This document shows positions 37,601 through 45,586 of a stretch of DNA of 64,000 nt, in pieces. A program made the translations under genes and the position numbers. Under the pieces are notes generated by a model. It saw only the letters and a list, made by a program, of their open reading frames with translations. It had not been told where the DNA came from and did no database searches. Position 1 is the stretch's first letter. Each line of letters starts with the position of its first letter. Source of the stretch: G020348385 sp964410125 (GTDB taxonomy: Bacteria; Acidobacteriota; Aminicenantia; Aminicenantales; Aminicenantaceae); NCBI GenBank assembly GCA_964410125.1, contig CAYPGQ010000001.1, positions 81,513 through 145,512 of the forward strand, read 5' to 3'.

Positions 37601-37886
37601 AGAATTCCAGAGTCATAAACGAAACACCCTCCTTGGACACAGATTCGACAAGCCTCAATCCTGGAATTCGGCTGACCGCTGCTTCCAGAGGTGTGGTGAT
37701 GAGTGTTTCGATCTCTTCCGGTGCCACCCCTTGATACTGGGTGACGACCGAGAGCCGGGGATAACTGATATTTGGAAGCAGGTCCACGCTCAATTCGCGG
37801 AGGGAAACAAAGCCAAGAAGAACGATGCCCAGAAAAAACATGATCGTCGTAACAGGCCTCTTGACGGTTAGTTGCGTTATTTTCAT
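34611..37886 (-). CDS. RND efflux permease, HAE1/AcrB-like (first of a pair)
   Basis: The 1091-residue permease has the AcrB topology. It carries an insertion of about 90 residues with extra hydrophobic segments (about 495-585, including the stretch LVYFLFKVVYWVLNFLFSFI) in the cytoplasmic/membrane link between TM6 and TM7. TM4 has MLVDNSIVVSES and TM10 has GIVVNDAIVKID, so again one Asp of the relay pair and the lysine are replaced. It overlaps the second RND gene by 4 bases, which suggests a heteromeric pump like MdtBC. Confidence 0.85.
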   Translation of the reverse strand: MKITQLTVKRPVTTIMFFLGIVLLGFVSLRELSVDLLPNISYPRLSVVTQYQGVAPEEIETLITTPLEAAVSRIPGLRLVESVSKEGVSFMTLEFSWGTDMDFAMLHTREKLDGAQSMLPEDVEEPTIIPLDPQSRPIIILSVSGPRSLLELKEFSEEVIKPRMEQIEGIGSAEIAGGVEREIQVEIDPQLMSLYGLSVSQISNRIQAFNRNIQGGSVRKGRFKYALRVVGEFEQVDEIGEISLKTTKERGVIKLKDVAIINDSIKEREGLTRLNGSESIGILVRKESGANTVEVTQLAREVMEEIEQENTQIDILIVSEQAKYIENAISSVLNAIIFGGILAFFVLIIFLQDFKTPSIIAVVIPISIIATFNLLYFRDITLNIMSLGGLALGCGMLVDNSIVVSESIFRHRSLGKSLFEAALSGTKEVGMAVTASTLTTISVFLPIIYVHGVAGQLFKDQALTVTFALLSSLIVSLTLLPMLASRRLAIEKDKKGAEDSAEIEHLDEHPKKSKWHFLGLPYKGLRRLVYFLFKVVYWVLNFLFSFIVQAVLLIVHYIAIPFRPVVRAIFKAYNAFYQRFALVYHQFLLWSLDNKGKVLLGSLFFLSLTLFVATKIPRELMPKPETVSFEANLKTPIDFSFEQTADVVASLEQALGQKKSVVDYFSQVGIVSGLESQNPDISVNSGRIYVEVDQSSAVDETIEYLRERMDKFPGLTYSIIKEQSTMAQFLAFATAEIGLKIKGEDLNKLNGLALELVEKLNGIQGIADISTNIGEGKPEFLIKIRKGALEKYDISAATIGSYFTDAVRGRRDTQFKEMEKKYDILVRLTEDVRDNIEFLLNEQINHQGNLIPLRELVYYELARGPKEIRRENQQREVLVTANLRGTKISQVAPQIREKIDELELPPNYRVVFSGEQEEMAKSFRSLIFAFSLAVLLVYMIMAAQFESLLHPFLILFTLPMGLTGAIWALYITGQTLNVISVMGMVVLAGIVVNDAIVKIDYTNQLRKKGMALREAIMEASKVRLRPILMTTVTTAFGLFPMSLGLGKGAELQQPLAISVIGGLMLATFLTLILIPLSYDLAEKRKAEKNKS

Positions 37887-37946
37887 GGACTCAACCTATA
37901 GGGATACTCACATCCTCATTCTATTATTTAGATAGATAATATAGTG

Positions 37947-38057
37947 CTATTTTGTCAGTCTCCAAATTTTGGCCGTCTGATCATCGCCAGTTGTAACTAT
38001 ATACTTTCCATCCGGGCTAAACGTTGCAGAAAAACCCGGATTATCCCTATGCCTCCC
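37947..38057 (-). pseudogene. C-terminal remnant of a WD40-repeat protein
   Basis: The reverse complement reads GRHRDNPGFSATFSPDGKYI followed by VTTGDDQTAKIWRLTK and a stop. This is one WD40 repeat with the expected FSPDGKY and GDDxTAKIWxL motifs and a natural C-terminal end. No start codon with a ribosome binding site, and no further repeats, are found upstream before the neighbouring gene at 38150, so only a tail remains. Confidence 0.6.
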
Positions 38058-38149
38058 ATTAATTAATATACAACGGATTCTGCGTCTTATTCCCGTTGTT
38101 ATTCAACTCTTCTCAATCTAACAATAAAATAATCGTGAGTCAACATGCC

Positions 38150-39154
38150 TTATTCTTGCCATATCATTTTGTAAGCAATCAATTCTTCGAATCCACTTTT
38201 TTTCCTGGAGACACAGTACAGATGATTGTTTTTGAATTTTCTTGACCTTGCTACCTTGAGATATTTGGTGCCGACAAAAATTCCATCCGGATTAAGTATC
38301 TGAAGAAGGACCTCATCTGGCCCTTCATCCTCTTCATAAGTCTCCACAAAAACTCTTCCTTCCTCATCGACCCACAATTCTTTGAAAGGAGGGAAATAAT
38401 CGGGAAAATAATGCTTCTCTTTGAAATTCAGTTCTTCCCATGCAGGGGAGCTTTTCCATCTTTCGATGATTCTTTCTTTATATTCCTTTGGAACAGCGCA
38501 TAATTCCGTTTTTTTTCTTATTTTTTTTATCAAGTCGCCTTGAAAGTTATAGACTGCAATCTCCAAATCGTCCTTTACATTGCTGGAAACATAAATTTTT
38601 CCATCTGATATGGCATAACTCATGTTATAGCCCAGAAGGCTGATTTTATCGGTCTGGAAATAGGGAATTTCTATCCAGTAGCTGGGATACAGGTCTGTGA
38701 TTTTTTCAAAATTTCCGTCAGGATTAAAAAATAAAAATTTAGAATTTTCTGCATCAAAAAAAGACAGTTGGCCGGAATCCGTTATTCTCAGACTGGTTGC
38801 CATCCGATATTCGCCGGGTTCCTGGCCGGTCCGGCCGATGGCCTGGATAAACCCGCCGGTGTTGTTAAACTTCAACACCTGCTCGCCGGTGGAAAGATAT
38901 ATGTTTCCTCCTGAATCCACATCCATTTCATCTATACCTCTTATACCCAAGTCGGACAGATCCTCGCTTTCCGTATCGATCCTGAATTCCTCCTCCAAGG
39001 TGAAGGTAGACGGCTCTCCCTTGATTTTGTGCGGCTCCAGATGATTGACAACCACCTCCACTCCGTCTTCGACAAACCTTTCGACTCCGCTCTGCTTCGG
39101 ATTACAGGAGCAAATGACAATGATGGCTAAAATGGGATAAGCGAATCTTTTCAT
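38150..39154 (-). CDS. Six-bladed beta-propeller lipoprotein
   Basis: The 334-residue protein has a lipoprotein signal peptide (MKRFAYPILAIIVICSC, lipobox VICSC). It then has NHL/6-bladed-propeller repeats, recognisable in DEMDVDSGGNIYLSTGEQVL and AIGRTGQEPGEYRMATSLRI. Upstream in-frame ATG at 39172 would put six residues before the signal, so I use 39154. It is the last gene of the YtrA-ABC operon and resembles the propeller protein before it. Function unknown. Confidence 0.75.
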   Translation of the reverse strand: MKRFAYPILAIIVICSCNPKQSGVERFVEDGVEVVVNHLEPHKIKGEPSTFTLEEEFRIDTESEDLSDLGIRGIDEMDVDSGGNIYLSTGEQVLKFNNTGGFIQAIGRTGQEPGEYRMATSLRITDSGQLSFFDAENSKFLFFNPDGNFEKITDLYPSYWIEIPYFQTDKISLLGYNMSYAISDGKIYVSSNVKDDLEIAVYNFQGDLIKKIRKKTELCAVPKEYKERIIERWKSSPAWEELNFKEKHYFPDYFPPFKELWVDEEGRVFVETYEEDEGPDEVLLQILNPDGIFVGTKYLKVARSRKFKNNHLYCVSRKKSGFEELIAYKMIWQE

Positions 39155-39201
39155 GTTTTTTTCTCTACACATCTCATTTTTTTTCTAGCTGAAATTGATT
39201 T

Positions 39202-40347
39202 TCACTTCCAATCCATACTGTATCTTTTCACCAATGGGATCCCTTCCTCGCTTTCCTGGAGCAGACAATATATTTTGTTCTTTTTGGCGACGAAAATGAT
39301 CTCATCTCTTGGATGGAAGAATTTTGCGATATACCTTCCTTCAGCATCAAAAACATCATATGAGAGATGATAAATTCCATCTTTTTCTTCATATTCATAG
39401 GTGCAGACAAATATTCTGACTTCATCATCAATGATGAAATATCGTGTAGGAGGAAAGTGACTTGGAACTTCAAATGTCCTGCCTGGTGGAATCCCCCGAT
39501 CTCCGAACTCTTCTTTGATCAGATTCTCTTTTATTTTTTTTGTTATTTTGACAGGGTCATAGTCTTTCACGATTCTTTTAATTGTTCTTCCTTTGTTGTT
39601 CACAAACGTCAATTCATATTTTGACGTAATAAGCCATATGACATTATCATCTCTGGTCACATTATGAGAGATTCTGGTCACAAAGGCTTGAAATACAGAA
39701 GGGCTTCTTTTTTCTTCAAAGGAGGCAAGGGTAGCGACAGGTTTAAGGTTGGAATCGAATTTTTTCAATTCAGAAGTCATGGTCTCTCCATAACTCCTTG
39801 TATCAGCATAAATATAGCCTTCAGAGTCGAATTTGAATGAAATGGATGACCAGTATTTTCCCGTTGGGATTTCTTTGATAAATCTTCCAACGAGTGAATA
39901 GTAGATGAGCTTAGAATTTCCCAAATCATCTATGATGAGATTGTTTCCAGGAGATATCTCCATTCTTGAAGGCATAGACATCTCTCCTGGTCCCTGTCCC
40001 CTTTGACCAAAACTTCTCAGGAGCTTTCCGTTTTTATCAAACACCTTTATTTTGATTTCTTTCCAATCCAGAACATAGATATTTTCCTGGTCATCTACCT
40101 GGATCGACCGCAAATTATAGAACATATATTTTTCATTTTCAGTCTGACTGCCTATTGTTAGGTCCTGTTTCAAGACTATGCTGGATGGGCCACCCTCTGG
40201 CGGAGCAGGAGTTTTAGGGTTGGAGATGATGGTCACCCCATTTTTGTTTTCGATTTTGACCTCTTGAGAAAATGGATGGCTGGCCGAACCGAGAAAAAAA
40301 AGCACCAGAATAGTAAAAAAGTAAAATAGTTGGATTGAATTTTTCAT
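39202..40347 (-). CDS. Six-bladed beta-propeller exported protein
   Basis: The 381-residue protein has a signal peptide (ending near ASHPFSQ) and NHL-like blades (IQVDDQENIYVLDWKEIKIK, SFGQRGQGPGEMSMPSRMEI). The ATG at 40347 overlaps the last base of the upstream stop (TGATG), which indicates translational coupling; an in-frame ATG at 40365 is less likely. Related in architecture to the next lipoprotein, so the two probably arose by duplication. Confidence 0.75.
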   Translation of the reverse strand: MKNSIQLFYFFTILVLFFLGSASHPFSQEVKIENKNGVTIISNPKTPAPPEGGPSSIVLKQDLTIGSQTENEKYMFYNLRSIQVDDQENIYVLDWKEIKIKVFDKNGKLLRSFGQRGQGPGEMSMPSRMEISPGNNLIIDDLGNSKLIYYSLVGRFIKEIPTGKYWSSISFKFDSEGYIYADTRSYGETMTSELKKFDSNLKPVATLASFEEKRSPSVFQAFVTRISHNVTRDDNVIWLITSKYELTFVNNKGRTIKRIVKDYDPVKITKKIKENLIKEEFGDRGIPPGRTFEVPSHFPPTRYFIIDDEVRIFVCTYEYEEKDGIYHLSYDVFDAEGRYIAKFFHPRDEIIFVAKKNKIYCLLQESEEGIPLVKRYSMDWK

Positions 40348-42227
40348 CAAAAGACTTTTTTCCATTCTTCGGTTTCAAGGTTCACACGCCAGAAATTTCC
40401 TTTCCCCGTTACCTTCAAAATGGCTCCATTTTCCAAACCCCTAACAGTGATGGCACCCTTGAACTGCATCGGGATCTTGATTGTCTTTTCTTCCTGGAAA
40501 TTTTTATCCATGATGACCAGCTGATTCTCTCCGTCGATCGGTGCCAGAAGGATGAATTGTTGTCCGTCCAATGTCCAGTCGAATCCGATCTCGTAATCAT
40601 AGTTTCGCTGGCTTATTTTTTCGAGCTTTTTTTCTTCTACGTCGTATATCCACAATTCCCTTTCTCTGGAAAATGCAATTTTGCTGCCGTCTGGACTCCA
40701 TTTCCCCCTCCACAGCTTCAGGAAATCTGCTGAGAACAACTCTGTGGCTTCCAAGGTTTTGAGGTTTAATAAAATCAAGCTTTCTTTTAGGTCATCATCT
40801 TTCCGAATTTTAAATGTCAGATAATCCTGGCTGGGGAGAAGATGCCATGCAGGAGGCACCAGGATATTTTCTACTAAAACTTGACTGGTGCCCTCATCTA
40901 GATCGACCAATCTTATTTGGGAAGATTTTTGATGTGTAAACGGCCCGGCTTGTACCAGCACAACGAGACTATCTCCGAAGGAAGGCCAAGCAATCAATTT
41001 GGCTTCCTGCGACTCTGGCACATCCAAGACTTGACTGAGTAATCCTGATCCATCTGTGTTTATCCTCCACAATGTATGAATCCGGACACTCTTCGCTCCC
41101 TCTTTTTCGTAATGAGTGGTTATAAAAGCCACTCTGTTGCCATCGTGAGAAAGAATGAAGGATATGGTTCGTTTTTTGTAAAACAGGGAATCCTTTTCAG
41201 AAGATTCGACCATTGGTCTTGCTCCGGTTCCGTCGGCATTCATGATCCAGAGATCGTTAGTCCATTGTCTCCTGCTTTTTATCTGAAGGAATGCTATTTT
41301 TCCCGCTCTCATAGAAAAAGATTCAAAAGAGAATCTTGACTCTTTGTTCAGCCTTGTGATTTTCTCCTGATCCGGGTCATACCGCAAAATTCCCTGTCTA
41401 AAATCCTGGAAGTAGAGATTGCCCTGATGTACTTGGTAATACCAAATGGAAAAGTCTCCTCTGGCAGAAAAGATCTGTCCTCTTGTGACCCATACAGTGC
41501 TGATAAAGAAAGAGATGAGGAGAAAGATCAACACATAGGCTGAAAACCGGAATATTTTTTTCCCCACTTGAGAAAAATCCGATTTGGCAAGAGTCAGGAT
41601 CGAGGCAATCACAAAACTCAAAGTAAAAAACAGAGAAAAAATGCCTTCATTTTTGACGTAAAAACCTCGTGCCCACAGGAAATAAATATAATTTTGCCAA
41701 AAAAACATCAGCCCTGTGCCGATCAGGATGGAAACAAAAAAGATGATGAACTGCTTGTCGTAGAGCAGGGAGAGTGAGAAAGCAATGGTAAACGCCATGA
41801 GGGGCAAAACAATGTACAGGGATAAAGAAAATAGATCACCGAAAGCATCAGGGTAATTCATGTCCAAATCTTGGAAGATTTTATCCAATCCGGGCAGAAA
41901 TCGCCTGACAAAGTAAAAAATGACAAACACCGCGACAAGGATACTCAGTTGAGATACGAACTTGAAGATCCACAGTATTTCTTTTTTTATCGGACGGGAA
42001 AAAAGAAAGACCCAAGCGTTATCTTTGTATTCCGTGTAAAATCCTCCGGATCCGAGCAATAGGGCAGCCAACGGAAGAAACAACAATAAAAACAATCCCG
42101 AAAACTGAAGCGTTAATTCTTGTTGGCCTGATAGATTCAAGATGGCAATAGAAATCATCATCAAGATGGCCAAAGCGAATATCAAGATGTTTTCCCGCCA
42201 TTCCTTCATGAATATTTTTACAAACAT
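40347..42227 (-). CDS. ABC-2-type permease fused to a TolB-like beta-propeller
   Basis: The 626-residue protein has an N-terminal membrane domain (about residues 1-250) with six to seven helices and the ABC-2 opening pattern KIFMKEWRENILIFALAILM. A seventh helix leads to a propeller (about 265-626) with TolB/PD40-type blades (DLWIMNADGTGARPM, SPDGSKIAFSRERELWIYD, FDWTLDGQQFILL). This fusion places a propeller outside the membrane on the permease itself. AGGAGG lies 5 bases before the ATG at 42227; an upstream ATG at 42251 overlaps the ATPase gene. It pairs with the ATPase encoded just upstream. Confidence 0.8.
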   Translation of the reverse strand: MFVKIFMKEWRENILIFALAILMMISIAILNLSGQQELTLQFSGLFLLLFLPLAALLLGSGGFYTEYKDNAWVFLFSRPIKKEILWIFKFVSQLSILVAVFVIFYFVRRFLPGLDKIFQDLDMNYPDAFGDLFSLSLYIVLPLMAFTIAFSLSLLYDKQFIIFFVSILIGTGLMFFWQNYIYFLWARGFYVKNEGIFSLFFTLSFVIASILTLAKSDFSQVGKKIFRFSAYVLIFLLISFFISTVWVTRGQIFSARGDFSIWYYQVHQGNLYFQDFRQGILRYDPDQEKITRLNKESRFSFESFSMRAGKIAFLQIKSRRQWTNDLWIMNADGTGARPMVESSEKDSLFYKKRTISFILSHDGNRVAFITTHYEKEGAKSVRIHTLWRINTDGSGLLSQVLDVPESQEAKLIAWPSFGDSLVVLVQAGPFTHQKSSQIRLVDLDEGTSQVLVENILVPPAWHLLPSQDYLTFKIRKDDDLKESLILLNLKTLEATELFSADFLKLWRGKWSPDGSKIAFSRERELWIYDVEEKKLEKISQRNYDYEIGFDWTLDGQQFILLAPIDGENQLVIMDKNFQEEKTIKIPMQFKGAITVRGLENGAILKVTGKGNFWRVNLETEEWKKVF

Positions 42228-42247
42228 CAAAACCTCCTGTGCTCCAT

Positions 42248-43123
42248 TCAAGACACAAAATGAATAAAAATCTCTTCCAGTGTCATGGATTCGACATCCA
42301 TCTTAGTGGGATGCAGTGCATCCAAATCTTGTTTCAGATCTTCGCTCCAGGGATAAATCCCAATATTGCATTTATTGCCGTCGGTCTGTTTAGTCAACAT
42401 TCCGTCTATGTCTAATCCATCAGGAACAGCTCCATCAAAGGTAAGATGGACTTTTTTGGCGCTATTTTTCACATGCTCGAAGTTTTCTTCCAGGATGAGT
42501 TTTCCATCATGAAGAATACCCAGATGATCTATGATCCCTTCAAGCTCATGAACCAGATGGGAGGAAAAAAGGATGGTTGTCCCCTGCTCTAAAATCTCCC
42601 GGATGAGGCCTTTGAGAAAGTCATATCGTGTGGGGACATCCATTCCAGAGGTGGGATCATCCAGAATCAACAGCTCCGGCTCTGCGGCCAGCGCTACGAT
42701 CAATCCCAGCTTGAGTTTCATACCCCGGGAAAGATTTTTGATCTTGACTTTCTCATCCAATTCGAATCTGTCCAAGAACTCGCAGGCTTTTTGGGCATTC
42801 CATTTGGGGTAAAAAGAGGAATTGAAGGCCATCAACTTCTTGATCGTCATCCATCCAAAAAAGATGGAATCTTCAGGGATGTATCCAACCTCTTTTTTAT
42901 AACCAGGATGATTGAATTTGATCTCAGTTCCTTTGTAAAGGATTGTACCTTTGTCGCCGGGTATAATCCCCATGATCATCCGGATCAAGGTGGTCTTTCC
43001 TTCCCCGTTTTTCCCGAGGAGTCCGTAGACCTTACCCTCTTCCAAAGACATGTTGAAGTGCTTGAGAACTTGCTTTCGTCCATAACTCTTGTATAGATTT
43101 TTTACTTGTAGAATTTCACCCAT
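42248..43123 (-). CDS. ABC transporter ATP-binding protein (YtrB-like)
   Basis: The 291-residue ATPase has Walker A GKNGEGKTTL, the signature LSRGMKLK, and Walker B ILDDPTSGMD, in which the usual catalytic Glu is Asp. A His follows in SSHLVHE. The C-terminal part is short. AGGAG precedes the ATG, which overlaps the YtrA-type regulator by 8 bases. It probably drives the permease/propeller fusion. YtrB-type ATPases belong to cell-envelope-responsive exporters. Confidence 0.85.
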   Translation of the reverse strand: MGEILQVKNLYKSYGRKQVLKHFNMSLEEGKVYGLLGKNGEGKTTLIRMIMGIIPGDKGTILYKGTEIKFNHPGYKKEVGYIPEDSIFFGWMTIKKLMAFNSSFYPKWNAQKACEFLDRFELDEKVKIKNLSRGMKLKLGLIVALAAEPELLILDDPTSGMDVPTRYDFLKGLIREILEQGTTILFSSHLVHELEGIIDHLGILHDGKLILEENFEHVKNSAKKVHLTFDGAVPDGLDIDGMLTKQTDGNKCNIGIYPWSEDLKQDLDALHPTKMDVESMTLEEIFIHFVS

Positions 43124-43520
43124 TGTATTCTCCTTTTTCCATGACTTTTTGAGACACTGTCAGTCTCTCTTCGAAAAGTTTTTTGATTTCTTCAGGGTTT
43201 AGCCCGAATTTTTTCGCATCCTGTATCACTTCATCAAAACTCTGTGTCAAAATCGACTTTCGTTCTTCAATCATAAGTTGTGTAGAATCATCCGAGACAT
43301 AGCAGCCTCTTCCCTTTCTAGTGTAGATGAAACCTTCCATCTCCAATTCCCTGTATGCGCGGGCCACGGTGTTGGGATTGATCAAGAGCTCTGTAGCCAA
43401 ATCCCTAATGGAAGGCAATGGATCATTCGGTTTTAAATTCCTCATAAAGATTTCTTTTTTGAACTCTTTTTTTATTTGTTCATAAATCGGAACAAAGCTT
43501 GATGTATCGACTTTAATCAT
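43116..43520 (-). CDS. GntR-family regulator, YtrA subfamily
   Basis: The 134-residue regulator has an N-terminal winged helix (PIYEQIKKEFKKEI, PLPSIRDLATELLINPNTVA, RAYRELEMEGFIYTRKGRGC) and only a short C-terminal dimerisation helix region, as in YtrA. The second ATG (43520) has AGAGG at good spacing; the first (43526) has none. It heads the operon with the ABC genes and has a palindrome over its promoter, so it is probably an autorepressor. The known YtrA is relieved by cell-envelope stress; the signal here is unknown. Confidence 0.85.
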   Translation of the reverse strand: MIKVDTSSFVPIYEQIKKEFKKEIFMRNLKPNDPLPSIRDLATELLINPNTVARAYRELEMEGFIYTRKGRGCYVSDDSTQLMIEERKSILTQSFDEVIQDAKKFGLNPEEIKKLFEERLTVSQKVMEKGEYNG

Positions 43521-43536
43521 TTTCATCCTCTGTCTT

Positions 43537-43560
43537 ACTGTACTAATAAATTAATACAGT
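43537..43560 (-). promoter_or_regulatory. Operator dyad of the YtrA-type regulator
   Basis: A 24-base inverted repeat with arms ACTGTACTAAT and ATTAATACAGT (one mismatch) around a 2-base centre lies 17 bases upstream of the regulator ATG. It is just downstream of a consensus -35 TTGACA on the minus strand (43576-43571), so it covers the expected -10 region. Its position fits repression by the regulator it precedes. Confidence 0.65.
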
Positions 43561-43570
43561 TTAGTCGATT

Positions 43571-43576
43571 TGTCAA
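43571..43576 (-). promoter_or_regulatory. -35 element of the YtrA-ABC operon promoter
   Basis: TTGACA on the minus strand is a perfect sigma-70 -35 box. The matching -10 would fall in the dyad at 43560-43537; the best candidate there (TAATTT, spacing 17) is poor. Confidence 0.5.
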
Positions 43577-43586
43577 GTCAATGATT

Positions 43587-43664
43587 GAAAAATTGTTTAA
43601 TTGGGGACAGGAGAAAAATTGTTTAATTGGGGACAGGAGAAAAATTGTTTAATTGGGGACAGGA
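43587..43664 (+). repeat. Three tandem 26-base repeats with GGGGACAGG core
   Basis: GAAAAATTGTTTAATTGGGG plus ACAGGA is repeated three times in exact succession (starts 43587, 43613, 43639). The last unit runs into the left arm of the long inverted repeat, suggesting slippage duplication of its boundary. Confidence 0.9.
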
Positions 43665-43751
43665 TACCCTTTCACTTAATTCGCTTTTCAACAAGCACAA
43701 AAATCCAGTTATTGCTTATGAATTAAGTGAAAGGGTATCCTGTCCCCAATT
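43651..43751 (+). repeat. Perfect 32-base inverted repeat (REP-like hairpin)
   Basis: The left arm (43651-43682, starting AATTGGGGACAGGATACCC) and the right arm (43720-43751, ending TATCCTGTCCCCAATT) are perfectly complementary, separated by 37 bases. The GGGGACAGG core resembles palindromes linked with REP-associated tyrosine transposases; no such transposase is in the window. It lies in the 290-base gap between the YtrA operon and the TPR lipoprotein gene. Confidence 0.85.
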
Positions 43752-43812
43752 TCAAAATAAACAGGTTGAGGAGGTGGGGCGTAATAGGTTAATGTATAAA
43801 TGAGGGATTAGC

Positions 43813-45384
43813 ATGAACCGTAAATATTCCATCCCTATAATATTCATCCTTCTGGTCTTTTTGCTCTGCGGTTGTGTCTCGAAGCAAAAACCTGAAGTTA
43901 CGACACAACAGCCCGTCGAATACAATAAAGTTATCCAAGAGGCTGATGAACTCTACAGCCGAGGCTGTTACATTTGTCTAAAACAAGCCTACGAGCTATA
44001 TGAGCAAGCGCTCTCCTTCCCCGTTTTCCAGAAAAAAACCACGAAAAATCTTTTCAAAACAGCTATCCTCCTTGGCCTAAGGGAACGGGAACTCGGAATC
44101 CTAAAAGAAACATACTTCTCAAAAGCCGAAGATATTATCGCAGTTTCTCCTTACCTTGTGGATTATTCCGTTTTGTTGAAAATCGCGAGCACCATTCCGA
44201 GAAAAACAGTCGGCGTTGTGGGGGATTTAGTCGAAGACAGCGACCGCGTCATCGTGTCCATGGACGACGTGAAAGCCGACCTCGAAGAATGGACCGAGTT
44301 ATTCAAAGAAAAATCAAAGCTTGAAGAGATTTATGCCTATGTGGTTATCGGCTTTTTTCCCACCTTTTCCTATTTCATCAAGGAAGAGCTCGATATCGAA
44401 TCCATCGAACAAGCCTTTCCTGATTCTCCGTTGATTCGGTATAAACTATCGATTCTCCCCAAGGGGAACCCGCTAAATCTGGAAAAGCTTGCCCAGGATG
44501 ACCCTCAGTTCTATGAAGCCTTCTTTTTTCTCGGCCAAAAAGCGCTCAAAATGCGGTTATTGGTGACCGCAGAGAAAAATTTCTTAAAGGCATACGAACA
44601 AATACCGGAGTCTTCCTCCCTTGTCATCTCCCTGGCCAGCATTTATTTTGCCTTCGAGGAACTGGAAACAAGTCTGGGATTTTATGATAAGACACTGAAA
44701 ATGGCCTCCGCCCACCGGGATGCCCTTTTGGGAAAAGCAATGTGTTTAAGTTACCTCGGTAGACATAAAGAAGCCATTAATATCTGCAACAATATGTTAT
44801 CCCTTGGAAAATACTATCTAGGAGAATCCCATTACTGGCTGGCATGGAACCAGAACGAATTGGGAGAGTGGAAAAACGCCTGGGAAAACATCGAAAGCTC
44901 TAAAAAATACCTAATTGGACATGGTGAAGTGTTTTTTTTAGCAGGTCTCATTGCCTTTAACCAACAAAGGTTGAATGATGCCGAGAAAAATTTGCTGGAA
45001 GCTAATAAACAAGATGCCTCGAACGGCGATCCCTCCTATTATTTAGGGAAATTAAAGAACATTCAAGAAGATTGGTTGAATTCAGGGGCTTATTTCGAAC
45101 TTGCAAGCAGCCGTTACGAGATAAAGGAAGGTATGATTCAGGAAAAAATAAAAGCGATCAAGGACTCAGATTTCTCGGAAGAGAGAAAAAAGAAACACAT
45201 AGCAAGAAAAACAAGCCTGCTCAGAAATATTCAACTTACCAAAGCCACAGCTTGGTACAATGCTGCAGCTGGCTTCTACAATGCAGGATATCCAAAAAAA
45301 GCCCTCCAACTTGCGGAAAAAGCCGCCTCCCACAACGCTTTAAAAGCCAAGGCAATAGAACTTCTCCAATTGATGAAAAAGTGA
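43813..45384 (+). CDS. TPR-repeat lipoprotein
   Basis: The 523-residue protein has a lipoprotein signal (FLLCGCVSKQ, lipobox LCGC, cysteine at about 21). TPR-type helical pairs fill most of the rest (for example SLVISLASIYFAFEELETSL, DALLGKAMCLSYLGRHKEAI, EVFFLAGLIAFNQQRLNDAE). It probably works as a periplasmic adaptor. The gene precedes an ECF sigma factor by 200 bases, but no direct link is shown. Confidence 0.75.
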   Translation: MNRKYSIPIIFILLVFLLCGCVSKQKPEVTTQQPVEYNKVIQEADELYSRGCYICLKQAYELYEQALSFPVFQKKTTKNLFKTAILLGLRERELGILKETYFSKAEDIIAVSPYLVDYSVLLKIASTIPRKTVGVVGDLVEDSDRVIVSMDDVKADLEEWTELFKEKSKLEEIYAYVVIGFFPTFSYFIKEELDIESIEQAFPDSPLIRYKLSILPKGNPLNLEKLAQDDPQFYEAFFFLGQKALKMRLLVTAEKNFLKAYEQIPESSSLVISLASIYFAFEELETSLGFYDKTLKMASAHRDALLGKAMCLSYLGRHKEAINICNNMLSLGKYYLGESHYWLAWNQNELGEWKNAWENIESSKKYLIGHGEVFFLAGLIAFNQQRLNDAEKNLLEANKQDASNGDPSYYLGKLKNIQEDWLNSGAYFELASSRYEIKEGMIQEKIKAIKDSDFSEERKKKHIARKTSLLRNIQLTKATAWYNAAAGFYNAGYPKKALQLAEKAASHNALKAKAIELLQLMKK

Positions 45385-45586
45385 TAAATTTTTTTCCACC
45401 TGTAAAGATTTTTTACTGAAGGGTCTTATCCGAAATCCACTTATCTTCTTTAATATGAACAGATTAGAAATATTCCATTAGGCACGAAAATTGCCTTCAA
45501 AAGATATGTATAGGGTATGTGGAAAAAAATGAACAGAAATTCTGGGAATAAACCATGATTTCGTTTGTATATTAAAGGGAGCACCC

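Noticed and set aside
43587..43664. Tandem 26-base units as a CRISPR array
   Set aside because: The units are contiguous without unique spacers and no cas genes are present.
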